A DNA stretch of 64,000 nucleotides, from contig OW240912.1 in NCBI GenBank assembly GCA_933207985.1, positions 112,975,214-113,039,213 on the forward strand. The letters are read 5' to 3'. The position numbers and the translations under genes were made by a program. The DNA is from Pelobates cultripes (Eukaryota > Chordata > Amphibia > Anura > Pelobatidae). Position 1 is the first letter of the stretch; each line of letters opens with the position of its first letter. Positions 1-9,051 of this stretch are shown piece after piece. The notes under the pieces are model-generated. The model saw nothing but the letters and a program-made list of their open reading frames with translations, was not told the DNA's origin and did no database searches.

Positions 1-1360
1 GGTTTTTTTATAATTCCTAAATGCTAACTTTTTGTTTTTAACTATTTTGGCCACATCTGCGGAGTACCACAGTGGTTTCTTGAATTTTTTGCTTTTACTG
101 ACAAGCCTAATGCAATTTTCTGTTGCCTTCAATAGTGCAACTTTTAAATAATCCCATTTTCTTGGACTCCATTTAAATTGCTCCAGTCTGATAATGACTC
201 CTCTACCCATATTCTAATTTTAGAAAAGTCTGTTTTTCTAAAGTCTAAAACTTTTGTTTTTGTGTGGTGTGACTCAGTCACTGTTCTTATATTAAACCAC
301 ACTGACTGATGATCACTGGATCCTAAACTTTCACCTACAGTAACATCTGATACCAAATCTCCATTTGTTAACACTAAATCTAGTATGGCCTCTTTACGAG
401 TTGGCTCCTCAACAACTTGTTTTAGAGACAATCCCAGTAGGGAGTTTAGAATATGTGTGCTCCTGGCACAAGTAGCTAATTTTGTTTTCCAATTTACATC
501 AGGAAGATTAAAGTCACCCATGATGATAACTTCCCCCTTCATTGTCATTTTAGCTATTTCCTCAACTAGTAGATTATCTAACTCTTCAATTTGTCCTGGG
601 GGCCTATAAATCACACCTACACGAGTTACTGTGTGATTACCAAATTCTAACGTAGCCCAAACGGACTCTATGTTTGCCTCACTAACTTTTATTAGGCTAG
701 ATTTTATGCTATCCTTCACATACAAGGCCACCCCTCCCCTTTCTTGCCTTCCCTATCTTTCCTATATAAAGAGTACCCTGGTATTGCTATGTCCCAGTCA
801 TTTTTCTCATTGTACCATGTCTCAGTAACAGCGACTAAATCAACACTATCAGTTGCCATTATTGCCACAAGTTCATGGATCTTATTCCCTAAACTGCGAG
901 CATTTGTAGACATGACTCTAAGCTTATCATTTTTTAACACACTTGCTACAGGCACCTTCTGTCCTTGTTTTGGGGGACAATTGGATTGATGTTTTATCAC
1001 CCTTTTGCCCCCCCCTCCTAGTTTAAATACATCCTAGCAAAACCTCTGAACTGCTCACTGAGAACATTTGTTCCCTTTTGAGAAAGATGCAAACCATCTT
1101 TTTTGTACAGCTTATCTCCATTCCAAACAGAGCTACCATGAGAAATAAAGCCAAATCCTTGCTCCCGACACCATTCACCAAGCCACAAATTAAAGTCCCT
1201 AATACGCATCCGCCTGTCGTTCTGAGTGTTATGCACAGGCAGAACTTCAGAGAATGACAGTGTGGAAGCAACCTGCCGTATATCATTGGCAAAAACACTA
1301 AAAACTTCCTTAACTTCTGAAACCTCATTGCAAGCCAAGTCATTTGTCCCTAGATGGACA
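1..1360 (-). mobile_element. CR1-like LINE, partial (ORF1 end, ORF2 start)
   Basis: This is the minus-strand body of a CR1-type non-LTR retrotransposon, running off the left edge. Reading right to left it holds the end of an ORF1 with an SGNH/GDSL-type esterase signature, a short spacer, then the apurinic endonuclease domain of ORF2. The ORF1 esterase placed before the endonuclease is the hallmark of CR1. The reading frame is broken near 725-735 and near 150, and below 144 the coding sense continues in another frame as the linker towards the reverse transcriptase. The copy is therefore dead. Its right end abuts Penelope-like sequence at about 1355-1365. Confidence 0.8.
144..1000 (-). pseudogene. 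CR1 ORF2 AP-endonuclease domain, frameshifted
   Basis: Two overlapping minus-strand frames (1000 to 716, then 731 to 144) together give the exonuclease-endonuclease-phosphatase domain of LINE ORF2. Visible motifs are MSTNARSLGNK (N-terminal Asn block), LVAVTETW (catalytic Glu), IYRPPG, IIMGDFNLPDVNW (GDFN block), LDLVLTN and GSSDHQSV (catalytic Asp-His). The enzyme would nick target DNA for target-primed reverse transcription. The frame switches in a C-rich run near 725-735, and a second shift near 150 separates the domain from the region before the reverse transcriptase. It is an inactive remnant. Confidence 0.8.
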
Positions 1361-1361
1361 T
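1018..1361 (-). pseudogene. CR1 ORF1 C-terminal esterase (SGNH/GDSL-like) fragment
   Basis: The minus-strand open frame shows HLGTNDLA, the block III GxND signature of SGNH hydrolases, and near its end KDGLHLS, the DxxH block carrying the catalytic Asp and His. This is the esterase domain known from CR1 ORF1 proteins, which is thought to act with lipids during retrotransposition. The N-terminal half with the catalytic Ser is missing because the element breaks off into Penelope sequence near 1360. The frame ends in a stop about 20 bases before the ORF2 endonuclease begins, the normal CR1 arrangement. Family assignment is good; no function remains. Confidence 0.72.
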
Positions 1362-1608
1362 TGTAATAAATATACCACAAAGTCCGTGTGGCAATTAATA
1401 TCATCTTTAAGTTGGAATTTCTCCCCTGTGACAAAACTAGAGACGGAGTGTATGTGTTTAATAGATGCCGTGGCACAAGCATTACAGGAACCACAGCCTC
1501 GAAACGAGCCTGAAAGAGTGGAAGTATGAATTAATGGTGATTTAATGGCATAACCAGGTGCCAGCATGTTTTTAAAATTTTTATTTTTTTTATAAATAAC
1601 TGTAGGAT
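1361..1608 (-). pseudogene. Penelope-like element, linker and start of GIY-YIG region (3' piece)
   Basis: The minus-strand frame contains a Cys cluster (GCGSCNAC), then a stretch ending VVYLLQCP. That is the run into the GIY-YIG nuclease domain of Penelope-like elements. The nuclease itself is lost where CR1 sequence begins near 1360. This piece continues the reading sense of the reverse transcriptase at 3992-5323; a 2.37-kb L1-type LINE separates them. The interruption is a clean insertion with target-site duplication, so both pieces were one element. Confidence 0.68.
1598..1608. repeat. 11-bp target-site duplication, left copy
   Basis: AACTGTAGGAT occurs here and again, identical, at 3981-3991, immediately after the A-rich tail of the inserted LINE. 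Identical 11-bp direct repeats bounding a 5'-truncated LINE with an A-rich 3' end are what target-primed reverse transcription leaves. Confidence 0.85.
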
Positions 1609-3246
1609 CGGTGGTCTGGCCTATGTGTCTCATGGTTTGGCAGGATGAACGCCATTAAGATGAATCTCCTCCCTCGACTACTTTACCTCTTCCAAACAAT
1701 ACCAATTTGCCTGCCCACGTCCTTCTTCCAACAACTGGATGCCGACATTTCGCGGTTTATCTGGCGAAACCAATCCTCCCGAATCAGGAAAACTCTGCTC
1801 CATAGGCCGAAGGCACAGGGAGGGGTGGGACTGCCATCGGTCCGGAATTACCACAGGGCCACACATCTACAGCGCATAGTGGAATGGCATGTGTCCAGGA
1901 CAACCAAGACCTGGATACACATGGAAAGAGCCCAGATGGAAGGGGCGCTCCCGGCTTTAATTTGGAGATACGAGCCTATCAGAGGCACGTTAGCACAGCA
2001 CCATCCATTCATGAAGATCTGGTGCGCGATAAGGACGAAACTTACGCTCACCACTGTACCAGGGCCTCTGACTCCAGTGGTGCACAACCCGGAGGTGGCG
2101 GGAGGTCTAACACACGCGGACCTTCTCGCGTTTGGAGGCACTGACTGGTCCTATATGCAGCAGTGGTGCACATGGGACGATCTCAAACAACTACCTGACC
2201 TATTGGGGGACAGGATCCCGACTCCCTTAGATAGGTTACGCTATTTCCAAGTCAAGTCATACTATAAGGCACAAAACGGGAAACACCTCTTCCACAGACC
2301 CCTGACGGAGTTTGAGGGACTGTGCACAAATAGGACACGTCCCCATAGGGGGATCTCACTCTTATATGCCCTGCTAATAGCGACAACCCCACTGGAACCG
2401 GCAAAACACGCTGCACAATGGGAGAAAGCCACGGGAATCACTCTCACTGACCCCGAATGGGCGAAAATATACATACTGACGCATCAAAGCTCCATGTGCT
2501 CTAAAATGCAGGAGTTGAATTACAAACTGCTCACCGGATGGTACCGGACCCCAGACAGGCTACACCGTATGCTACCTGACGTCCCGGATACGTGCTGGAG
2601 ATGCGGGGGACGGCCGGGTACAGCTCTACACATCTGGTGGTCTTGCGATAAGATCTCCCCATTCTGGCAGGAAGTTCATAAGACTATACAAGAGGTAACG
2701 GACAGCGACCTTCCTTTTCAGCCTCTCCGGATGCTGCTTCACCATACCCCGATGCCCATCTCACGATATAAATCCTCCTTAACCAAGCACCTCCTCAACG
2801 CCACCAAACTCATGATCCCGGTTCGATGGCGGTCTCCCCAGGTGCCTACCATTCAGCAGTGGATGGACAAAGTGGAAGAGATACACGAGATGGAGAGGCT
2901 CACGGCGACACTCAGGGACAAATTGGACAAATACCAGCAATGCTGGACCCCATGGATACTCTATCTGGAGTCGGGCGTCCGGATGGGTCGGGGGTGGGTG
3001 GGGATTGTCTGGGCCTGGGGGGGGGGGCGTCCCTGGGTTGGAGGGGGCGGTGGGGCGCTGCTCCTCCCCCCCCACTTCTACCTTCCCTTCCCTCACCCTA
3101 AGCACTCAGCTGGCATCACGGGGGCGGGTTGGGGGGCGATGGGGGAGATGCCTAACCATGAAGACCCACCCGGGGAGATAGGGGGGAGCTGGAGCCCCGA
3201 CATGTCGAAGGAACGAGAGGGAGGACCGAGAGATCAGATAGGCTAG
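1609..3246 (+). pseudogene. L1-type ORF2 C-terminal region
   Basis: The frame opens at the insertion boundary without its own start and reads 545 codons to a stop at 3244-3246. It begins in the conserved post-polymerase block (SWFGRMNAIKMNLLPR, LYLFQ, FIWRN), continues with RIRKTLLHRPKAQGGVGLP, and carries a C-terminal Cys-His knuckle, CWRCGGRPGTALHIWWSC, typical of the L1 clade ORF2 C-terminus. The reverse transcriptase catalytic core and endonuclease are absent because of 5' truncation. The last 80 or so residues are Gly/Pro-rich and read into G-runs, so the true stop of the parent element may have been earlier, near 2960. No function is expected. Confidence 0.78.
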
Positions 3247-3980
3247 CCCCCAAGATGATTAACAGGAACGAACACAAAGGGAATGCCCCATTGCAGCGCA
3301 CCAAATATGAGGAGCATGCAGGACAAGCAACACTAGCGGAGGCAAGTACCCGTAGAGTACCTGAGCACATCAGGCCCTACGCCTCGCAGGTTCTGACTGA
3401 CTGAGTGGGTCGGCCCCCATGGGATCGTATATACCTCACCGAAGCGATGAGGGCGGAGACACGCCTGGTCGGCCAGATACCCATCTAAAGGGCGCAGCTG
3501 CCTCGAGCAGGCCGGTATAGCCCGAAATGCCTAACGGAACAAGACGGGTCAGTCCCAACTTTCCGCACACGCTGCCCCAAGTCAAGACAAAAATTATGTA
3601 GGAGCACGGACAGGCGGGCATAGGCTCAGCTAACCGCACGCTAGCTTGTAGACTACAACAAGTAGTAGGGCAGGGGCACACTCAGCTAGCACTAGCCTTT
3701 CGAGATGGCAACATTGCAGATGACACTAACTCCGAGTGAAGGGGGCATTTAGAAAGGGTACGCTACACGAGGCCACATTAATGCCAAGGACAGTGCTCCT
3801 AGCTTAGTCACTTACAGAACACAACATCGCTGCACTAAATACAACCACTGTTTTGCTGAAGTTGTTTTCCATGAGACGTTATGCATAACTAATGTTTCAC
3901 AGGCCTATTATACATTATATGTTGCCACATCACTGTTTGGCATCAAAAAACAAAAATAAAGATTGTCAAAAAAAACAAAA
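3247..3980 (+). other. 3' UTR and A-rich tail of the L1-type insertion
   Basis: This stretch has no gene. It is GC-rich at first and becomes A-rich from about 3925 onward, ending in runs of A broken by C. Its right boundary is fixed by the target-site duplication. Confidence 0.6.
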
Positions 3981-3991
3981 AACTGTAGGAT
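3981..3991. repeat. 11-bp target-site duplication, right copy
   Basis: AACTGTAGGAT, identical to the left copy at 1598-1608. It abuts the A-rich tail of the inserted LINE. Confidence 0.85.
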
Positions 3992-4161
3992 TGTCTGGTA
4001 AATGTACTCCCAAAATGGGATAATAGGCCAATAACCTTGAAGACTTCTCTTTATTAATTCTATTATGATCAATATTAAAATGAGTGGTAAATGCTGAACG
4101 AAAATTATTCCTAGTATCTGGGAGACATAGTTTATTCTCCAAAAGAGTTTTCCTTTCTATA

Positions 4162-5323
4162 TCACCAATTCCCCCGTATTTCTCTCTCTAACTCCTTACT
4201 GTTATATCCTCTATCTACAAGTTTCCTTTTAACATATGGTGATTGGGTGTAGAAGTCCTGTATATCTGAACAATTTCGTCTCAGACGGGTAAATTGGCTT
4301 CTAGCAATTCCTTTAAGCCAAGGGTAATGGTGACTACTTTTACGATGAACAAACCCATTCCCATCTGTGGGTTTGAAGAAACATTTGCTCCTAACATATC
4401 CCGAATCATGGGACAGGGTGAGATCAAGAAAATTGATCTCATCCTTGCTCCATACGGGGATAAAAACCAAATGGTACTCATTTGTATTCAGAAAATTAAC
4501 ATTCCTGGAACAAGGTGGAAGACCCCTTCCAAATAATATCATCATCTATATAACGCCGCCATAGGACCAAGTTCGCCCTCCAGTCATGCCCCGACCACAC
4601 AAATAACTCCTCCCACCTCCTCATGTAGATGTTGGCATAACTGGGGATGAACCTGGTCCCCATGGCGTTCTCCGTGATTTGCAAAAAATAATTCCCATCA
4701 AAGAAAAAATAATTGTGGTGTAAAATAAATTGGACAGAGGAAAAAACAAAATCCTTGAAATCAGCTGGTAATTCCACATCTTTTTCCATGAAATAATCAA
4801 TCGCCTCCTGACCCAAACTATGGCTGATAACCGTGTACAGAGAGGTCACATCAAGTGTGGCCCAACTGTACTCTGGATCCCATTCAATACTCTCCATTTC
4901 TTGGAGAAAGGACTTAGTATCCTTTACGTATGATGGTGATCCTTGGGCGTATTTATGTAAATGATAATCAACATAGGCAGATAAATTAGCGGTCAGCGAA
5001 TTAATACCGCTGATAATGGGTCGTCCAGGGGGGTTAGGGAGGCGCTTATGTGTCTTAGGGAGAAAGTAAAATATTGGAATAATCAGGGTTTTTTGAAACA
5101 AAAAGTCATAATTTTTCTGTGAGATAGTACCCCTTTTTTTTGCTTCATCCAAAATAATTTGGAGTTCTATATTGAACTGCTTAGTTGGATCACCCTTAAG
5201 TTTACTATATGCGTCTCTATCCCCCAAGATATGAGCTGCCTCTTGAAGATAATATGTAGTAGTCATTAACACTATTCCCCCTCCTTTATCTGCTTCCCTA
5301 ATTATCATGTCATCTCGTTTCAT
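4162..5323 (-). pseudogene. Penelope-like reverse transcriptase, frameshifted
   Basis: Two overlapping minus-strand frames (5323 to 4496, then 4545 to 4162) cover the RT. Motifs in order are IIREADKGGGIVL (the Penelope start block), FYFLPKTHK, GRPIISGINSL, ATLDVTSLYT (motif A with the first catalytic Asp), NAMGTRF-PSYANIYM (motif B) and RYIDDDIIWKG (motif C, catalytic Asp pair). Then follows NFLDLTLS and KPTDGNGFVHRKS-H in the second frame, ending in an RRNCS block, all characteristic of Penelope RTs, which are related to telomerase. The catalytic Asp residues survive, but the frame breaks just after motif C. In the GTRF-P block an Ile sits where Ala is usual. Confidence 0.82.
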
Positions 5324-5394
5324 CAGTTGTTTAAGTGTCTTTTCCTCCTCCCGCTAATTGTAATTAAGATACCTAATTATGTAAAAATATTACA

Positions 5395-5430
5395 TAAATA
5401 TATATATATATACACACATACGTATGTGTG

Positions 5431-5467
<37 letters not shown>

Positions 5468-5495
5468 TTTTAAATATTTTTATTTATATATATAG

Positions 5496-5563
<68 letters not shown>

Positions 5564-5650
5564 AGTGATATATACATATATATTTATGTATATAAATATA
5601 TATTATTTCGTTCTACGTGTATTTTGATATAAATATATATATATTAATAT
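5395..5650. repeat. AT/TG microsatellite block
   Basis: Runs of TA, a perfect (TG)n near 5499-5521 and further TA runs make up this stretch. Together with flanking AT-rich sequence it matches, inverted, the region 12050-12375, so it belongs to a longer repeat and is not an isolated microsatellite. Confidence 0.75.
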
Positions 5651-5684
5651 CACATAAGAAGAGAATTCTTGGCACTAACCCTTA

Positions 5685-5860
5685 ATATTTCCAACAACAG
5701 CTGCAACACTGCCTGGGTGCAATCCTCAGCGTTTAAATATAAATATTATATATATCGATCTTGAAGACCCTGTGAGGGTCGAAACGTCGATTGCACATGT
5801 AACTTGGAATAAATCAATATTTATATGAAGACCTGTGAGTGCTCCTTCTATATTGACTTT
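5685..5860 (+). mobile_element. Penelope-type 3' terminal fragment with GACCC hairpin and GAAAC motif
   Basis: This short plus-strand unit contains a perfect hairpin (GACCC-TGTGA-GGGTC, about 5766-5780) followed directly by GAAACGTC, then GGAATAAA and an A/T-rich end. I recognise this type of sequence from amphibian Penelope-like 3' ends, which carry hammerhead-ribozyme-related structures. The canonical CUGAUGA box is not intact here, so self-cleavage is not claimed. It interrupts the AT-rich repeat that surrounds it. Confidence 0.5.
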
Positions 5861-5997
5861 TTTTATATTAATATCACAATACAGTTAGAACGAAATAACA
5901 CACATCTCTATATTTTTTAATTATTTTATTTTTTAACGTATTTACATTTTTTTAATATTATATATATTTAATTAGTATCAGTCTACGTGTAATTTGA

Positions 5998-5999
<2 letters not shown>

Positions 6000-6071
<72 letters not shown>
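6000..6071. repeat. (AT)n microsatellite
   Basis: A nearly pure AT dinucleotide run of about 70 bases, directly before the CR1 3' fragment. Confidence 0.9.
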
Positions 6072-6074
<3 letters not shown>

Positions 6075-6628
6075 CACTGGTGAGACCTCACTTGGAGTAT
6101 TGTACACAGTACTGGAGACCGTATTTTCAGAAGGATATTGATACTTTAGAGAGCGTTCAGAGAAGGGCTACTAAACTGGTTCATGGATTGCAGGATAAAA
6201 CTTACAAGGAAAGGTTAAAGGATCTTAACATGTATAGCTTGGAGAAAAGACGAGACAGGGGGGATATGATATAAACATTTAAATATATAAAGGGAATCAA
6301 CACAGTAAAGGAGGAGACTATATTTAAAAGAAGGAAAAACTACCACAACAAGAGGACATAGTCTTAAATTAGAGGGACAAAGGTTTAAAAATAATATCAG
6401 GAAGTATTACTTTACTGAGAGGGTAGTGGATGCATGGAATAGCCTTCCAGCTGAAGTGGTAGAGGTTAACACAGTAAAGGAGTTTAAGCATGCGTGTGAT
6501 AGGCATAAGGCTATCCTAACTATAAGATAAGGCCAGGGACTAATGAAAGTATTTAGAAAATTGGGCAGACTAGATGGGCCGAATGTTTCTTATCTGCCGT
6601 CACATTCTATGTTTCTATGTTTCTATAT
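6072..6628 (+). mobile_element. CR1-like LINE 3' end
   Basis: The plus-strand sequence begins in the C-terminal part of a CR1/Rex-type reverse transcriptase. The readable block is [15 protein letters not shown], then [15 protein letters not shown] and [14 protein letters not shown], after which the frame is broken but the sense continues. The end is the tandem octamer-like TTCTATGTTTCTATG tail typical of CR1 3' termini, near 6605-6628. A second, more diverged copy lies at 54531-55012. It is heavily 5'-truncated, as is usual for LINEs. Confidence 0.8.
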
Positions 6629-6639
6629 TATTATTTTTT

Positions 6640-6955
6640 TTTTTTACACTGATTTAACTTTAATTTATTTTATTTCCAGCCAGCAGGGGGACTGTCATTA
6701 CAGGCAGTCCCCCTGCTGGCAATGCAGCAGCCAGCTAACCCGGCCATGTGATTGTGAGGTCCTTGCAAGGACCTCACTCTCACATGGCCGGGGGGGCGCT
6801 GCAGGAGGACGGATGTGCTGCGGGGGGCTCCCTGGGAGTAAGTAAAAAAACAAAAAACGGAGGGTGTACTATTACGCTCGGCGGCGTTTAGAGACGCCTA
6901 AAATAGGGCGTAACAGTACGCCCTTCTGTCTGAAGGGGTTAAATGTACAAGGTGC
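6640..6955 (+). mobile_element. Palindrome-rich interspersed repeat, plus copy
   Basis: The unit contains several hairpins: AGCAGGGGGACTG/CAGTCCCCCTGCTGG, GGTCCTTGCAAGGACC, and an end of the form GGCGTACTATTA. The same sequence occurs in reverse orientation at 11705-12060, and the similarity continues into the AT-rich flank (5440-6040 here, 12050-12375 there). It has no coding capacity and is probably a non-autonomous DNA element; the family is not recognised. Confidence 0.6.
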
Positions 6956-7195
6956 CCTGATGTCTAGTTGAGAGGAGAGGGTGGAATTGTAGAAGGAGGT
7001 TGCAGAACTAGGACAGGTGAGGTTTGAGATAGATAAAAGGAGAATTTGGAGATTAGTGGAGAAATGCTCTAGGTCAAGACATTGGAGGTTTCTGTGAGAG
7101 TGATGTTCAGATGGTGGTGTCAATTGGGTCTTAGGTATGCCAATGTCAAAAGTCAGCAGATGGTGGTCAGATAGAGGAAAAGGAATATTGGGGAG
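6955..7195 (-). mobile_element. L2 LINE fragment (end of endonuclease)
   Basis: The minus-strand frame reads PNIPFPLSDHHLLTFDI, the terminal Asp-His block of an L2-type AP-endonuclease, followed by the linker HFSTNLQILLLSISNLT and STLSSQLDIRAP. It is a short internal L2 piece without either terminus. Confidence 0.62.
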
Positions 7196-7463
7196 GTCTA
7201 ATGCGCGTGTGCAGCATTGCCGCGCATGTGCATTAGGTCTCCCCCCCGCCAACAACCATGCATGCTCAATAGGTCTCCCCCACCGGATGACGTCGGCGGG
7301 GGAGGAGCGTGGGCAGACCCTGACCCAGCGCTGAGGGACATCGATACAGGTAAGTCACTGAAGGGGTTTTAACCCCTTCAACAACTTGCGATGGGAGGGA
7401 GAGGGGACCTGCAGTGCCAGGAAAACAAAACTGTTTTCCTGGCACTGGAGAGTCCCTTTAATG
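7196..7463 (+). mobile_element. TTAA-type MITE fragment
   Basis: The right end carries the inverted GCCAGGAAAACA/TGTTTTCCTGGC pair and ends GAGAGTCCCTTTAA, matching the terminus of complete copies at 22207-22689. The inner part (GCGCATGTGCATTAGGTCTCCCCC) also matches those copies. The left terminus is lost to the L2 fragment. Confidence 0.6.
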
Positions 7464-7477
7464 TGTGGAGTGTGTCC

Positions 7478-7775
7478 TCCTTTTTTTATTTTATAAAACG
7501 TCGAAAGTTCAATAGAAATTGGCACTTTTATAAATTAACCTGGTTACACCCCCTAGCTGTCAATCAGACAACAGATCTGGAGCTTCCTGGTTTGTTTACC
7601 TCAATGGAGCTAAACTCAATAGGCAGCAATTGCTCAGAGCCTTGAGCTGTATTGAGCTGCATTGGAAGTCTGTGATTGGATAGTCACAGAAAGTCTGGGC
7701 GGGGTTAGAAGGGGAGGGATGGCAAAGGCAGCAGACAAGAGATTTGCAGGTTTTGCAAAATATTAGTTCTACCCC
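7478..7775 (+). repeat. Interspersed repeat, family A, copy 1
   Basis: The stretch with AATTGGCACTTTTATAAATT at one end and GCAAGC/TTTGCAG-like sequence at the other recurs at 23400-23700 and 31360-31640 in the opposite orientation. The three copies are diverged. No terminal repeats, tRNA-like promoter boxes or coding frame are obvious, so the class is not known. Confidence 0.55.
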
Positions 7776-8340
7776 CAATGAAAAAAAGTATAATGAAAAA
7801 CATGAAAGCTTTCACCGGGGTATATCTACTAAACAGTGATTTTTACATATTTTGTATTTGGGCAGTGTTCATTTGAGGATTTCCATTATTGAAGTCTTGC
7901 TAACTATTTCACAGCCACTAGAAGCATTCTGACTAATGTAAACAATGCTGCTTTTTCACAAAAAAGTTTTCAGACCTTTCTTGTTATCCCCCCCTCCTCC
8001 ACTATTTATGGGGTTAGAATAATAACTGAGTGAGGAAAAATTAGTTCTTAACTCTAATTTTCTTTTAAATATTTTTTATTTTAACAGTTTTAATACCATT
8101 TAGCCATTAGCATCACTCCATTATTATTGTAACCCTAAGAAATATAATCAATAGTGGGGGGCAGATAACAGGGAAGCTCCACGTTTTCTTTCTCACAAAA
8201 ATAAAAGCCAATTGTTTTCTTTACTTCAATCCAGGAAATCAGTTTCCCGTTTGCTATTTACAAAATGTTTGTTTATTTATTTATTTTTAAACCAAACCAT
8301 TTTGTGCAATATAATTTTTTCTAATTTCTGTATTTATCCA
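7776..8340. other. Upstream flank of RSBN1, no gene seen
   Basis: Mostly AT-rich unique-looking sequence. There is no open frame of note and no repeat I recognise. The distal part is simply the region before the CpG-rich first exon. Confidence 0.5.
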
Positions 8341-8342
8341 CT

Positions 8343-8591
8343 GTGACTGAAAGGGTTAACCCCAGCCCAATGACGTCACGAGCTCCGTGCACCCAGGCAC
8401 GCACTGAGATCGAGGATCAGTCCGCCCTCATCTCCCAGGCACACACTGGCCGCAGGGCGCATACGCCAACTGCCTCCCGCGAGCTCACGGGGAGTGCGAG
8501 CGCGCGGCACTACATCCCCCACAGGCCTCAGCGCGTGGGATCATGCGCACTGGCAGCCGTTGAGCCATTTAAAAGTCGTTCGTTGGGGGAA
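8343..8591 (+). other. In-frame upstream extension of RSBN1 exon 1
   Basis: An ATG at 8343 is in frame with the RSBN1 start at 8592 and no stop lies between, adding 83 residues (about 777 in total; the human protein is about 800). The proximal part (VEPFK...GEM) resembles the human N-terminus; the distal part shows no similarity I recognise and contains the CRE. Either the protein starts further upstream than MAAQ, perhaps at a non-AUG codon, or the openness reflects GC-rich sequence. Confidence 0.4.
8371..8378. promoter_or_regulatory. Palindromic CRE site TGACGTCA
   Basis: A full CREB/ATF consensus octamer sits about 220 bases upstream of the internal RSBN1 ATG, at the start of the CpG-rich segment. 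A perfect CRE in a CpG-island promoter is common and often functional. It lies inside the extended in-frame reading region that starts at 8343, which argues that part of that extension is promoter or 5' UTR. Activity is an inference. Confidence 0.5.
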
Positions 8592-9051
8592 ATGGCCGCG
8601 CAGCTGGGTCCGTTCGCTGAGGAGAGGGACAAAGCTAAGGGAGGACGCAAGAAGAAGCGGAGGGAGGGTTCTCCATCGTCGGAGAAGAAGCGAAAGAAGA
8701 AAGGAGACGGTGATGGAGGAGGCAGCGGCCGCGGTGGAGGGAGAGAGGACACGGAGAAGGAAGCCAAGAGGAGGAAGCTTGGCAATGACACCCATCACAG
8801 CTGTCACCATCACCACCACCATCACCACAGACACCATCACCACCACCATGGCAAAGAGGAGCTGCTGCTGCGACCACCACCCCCTCCCAGCGGCCCTCCT
8901 CAGCCTGCCCAGCCTGTGCCCACCATCAGCCAGGCCTTGTTCACTCTGTCCCAGCTGGAGAGGCCTAGGGAGAAGATCAAGAGAAAGCACCGGGTGAAGA
9001 AAGAGAATGGGGGAGGAGAGGAAGAGGCTCCTCTGAAAGCTGTCAAAGAAG
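8592..9051 (+). CDS. RSBN1: RSBN1 exon 1 (gene description here)
   Basis: RSBN1 is a nuclear protein of the DPY-21/RSBN1 family, reported as JmjC-type demethylases of H4K20me2. Seven coding exons are seen: 8592-9051, 15336-16018, 24549-24686, 29390-29532, 31720-31887, 32754-32862 and 33420-33803. All introns are GT-AG and all junctions keep frame, giving about 694 residues. Exon 1 encodes 153 residues plus one base. It is basic and low-complexity, with Lys/Arg-rich segments that look like nuclear localisation signals and a run of 16 His in 19 residues (68-86). The ATG at 8592 has a good context (GAAATGG) and starts the conserved MAAQ. The frame stays open back to an ATG at 8343, and the residues just before MAAQ (VEPFKSRSLGE) resemble the human N-terminal extension, so an upstream start is possible. 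Exon 1 is conserved in character, less so in sequence. Confidence 0.88.

Larger units (their letters stand above)
1609..3980 (+). mobile_element. 5'-truncated L1-type LINE inserted in the Penelope element
   Basis: This plus-strand insertion begins inside the coding region of an L1/Tx1-type ORF2, runs through about 1.6 kb of open coding sequence and a GC-rich 3' region of about 700 bases, and ends in an A-rich tail with an AATAAA-like signal near 3955-3980. The exact 11-bp duplication on both sides defines the ends. The C-terminal ORF2 frame is still open over more than 530 codons, so it is younger than the host Penelope copy, which has frameshifts. L1 rather than CR1 is supported by the C-terminal zinc-knuckle type. 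Confidence 0.82.
3981..5345 (-). mobile_element. Penelope-like element (Neptune-type), 5' piece with RT
   Basis: The minus-strand sequence encodes a Penelope-clade reverse transcriptase. The element starts near 5345, passes through the polymerase and thumb regions, is interrupted after 3992 by the L1-type insertion, and resumes at 1608. Upstream of 5345 is AT-rich satellite, so the 5' terminal repeat is missing. A frameshift near 4500-4545 shows it is inactive. Confidence 0.8.
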
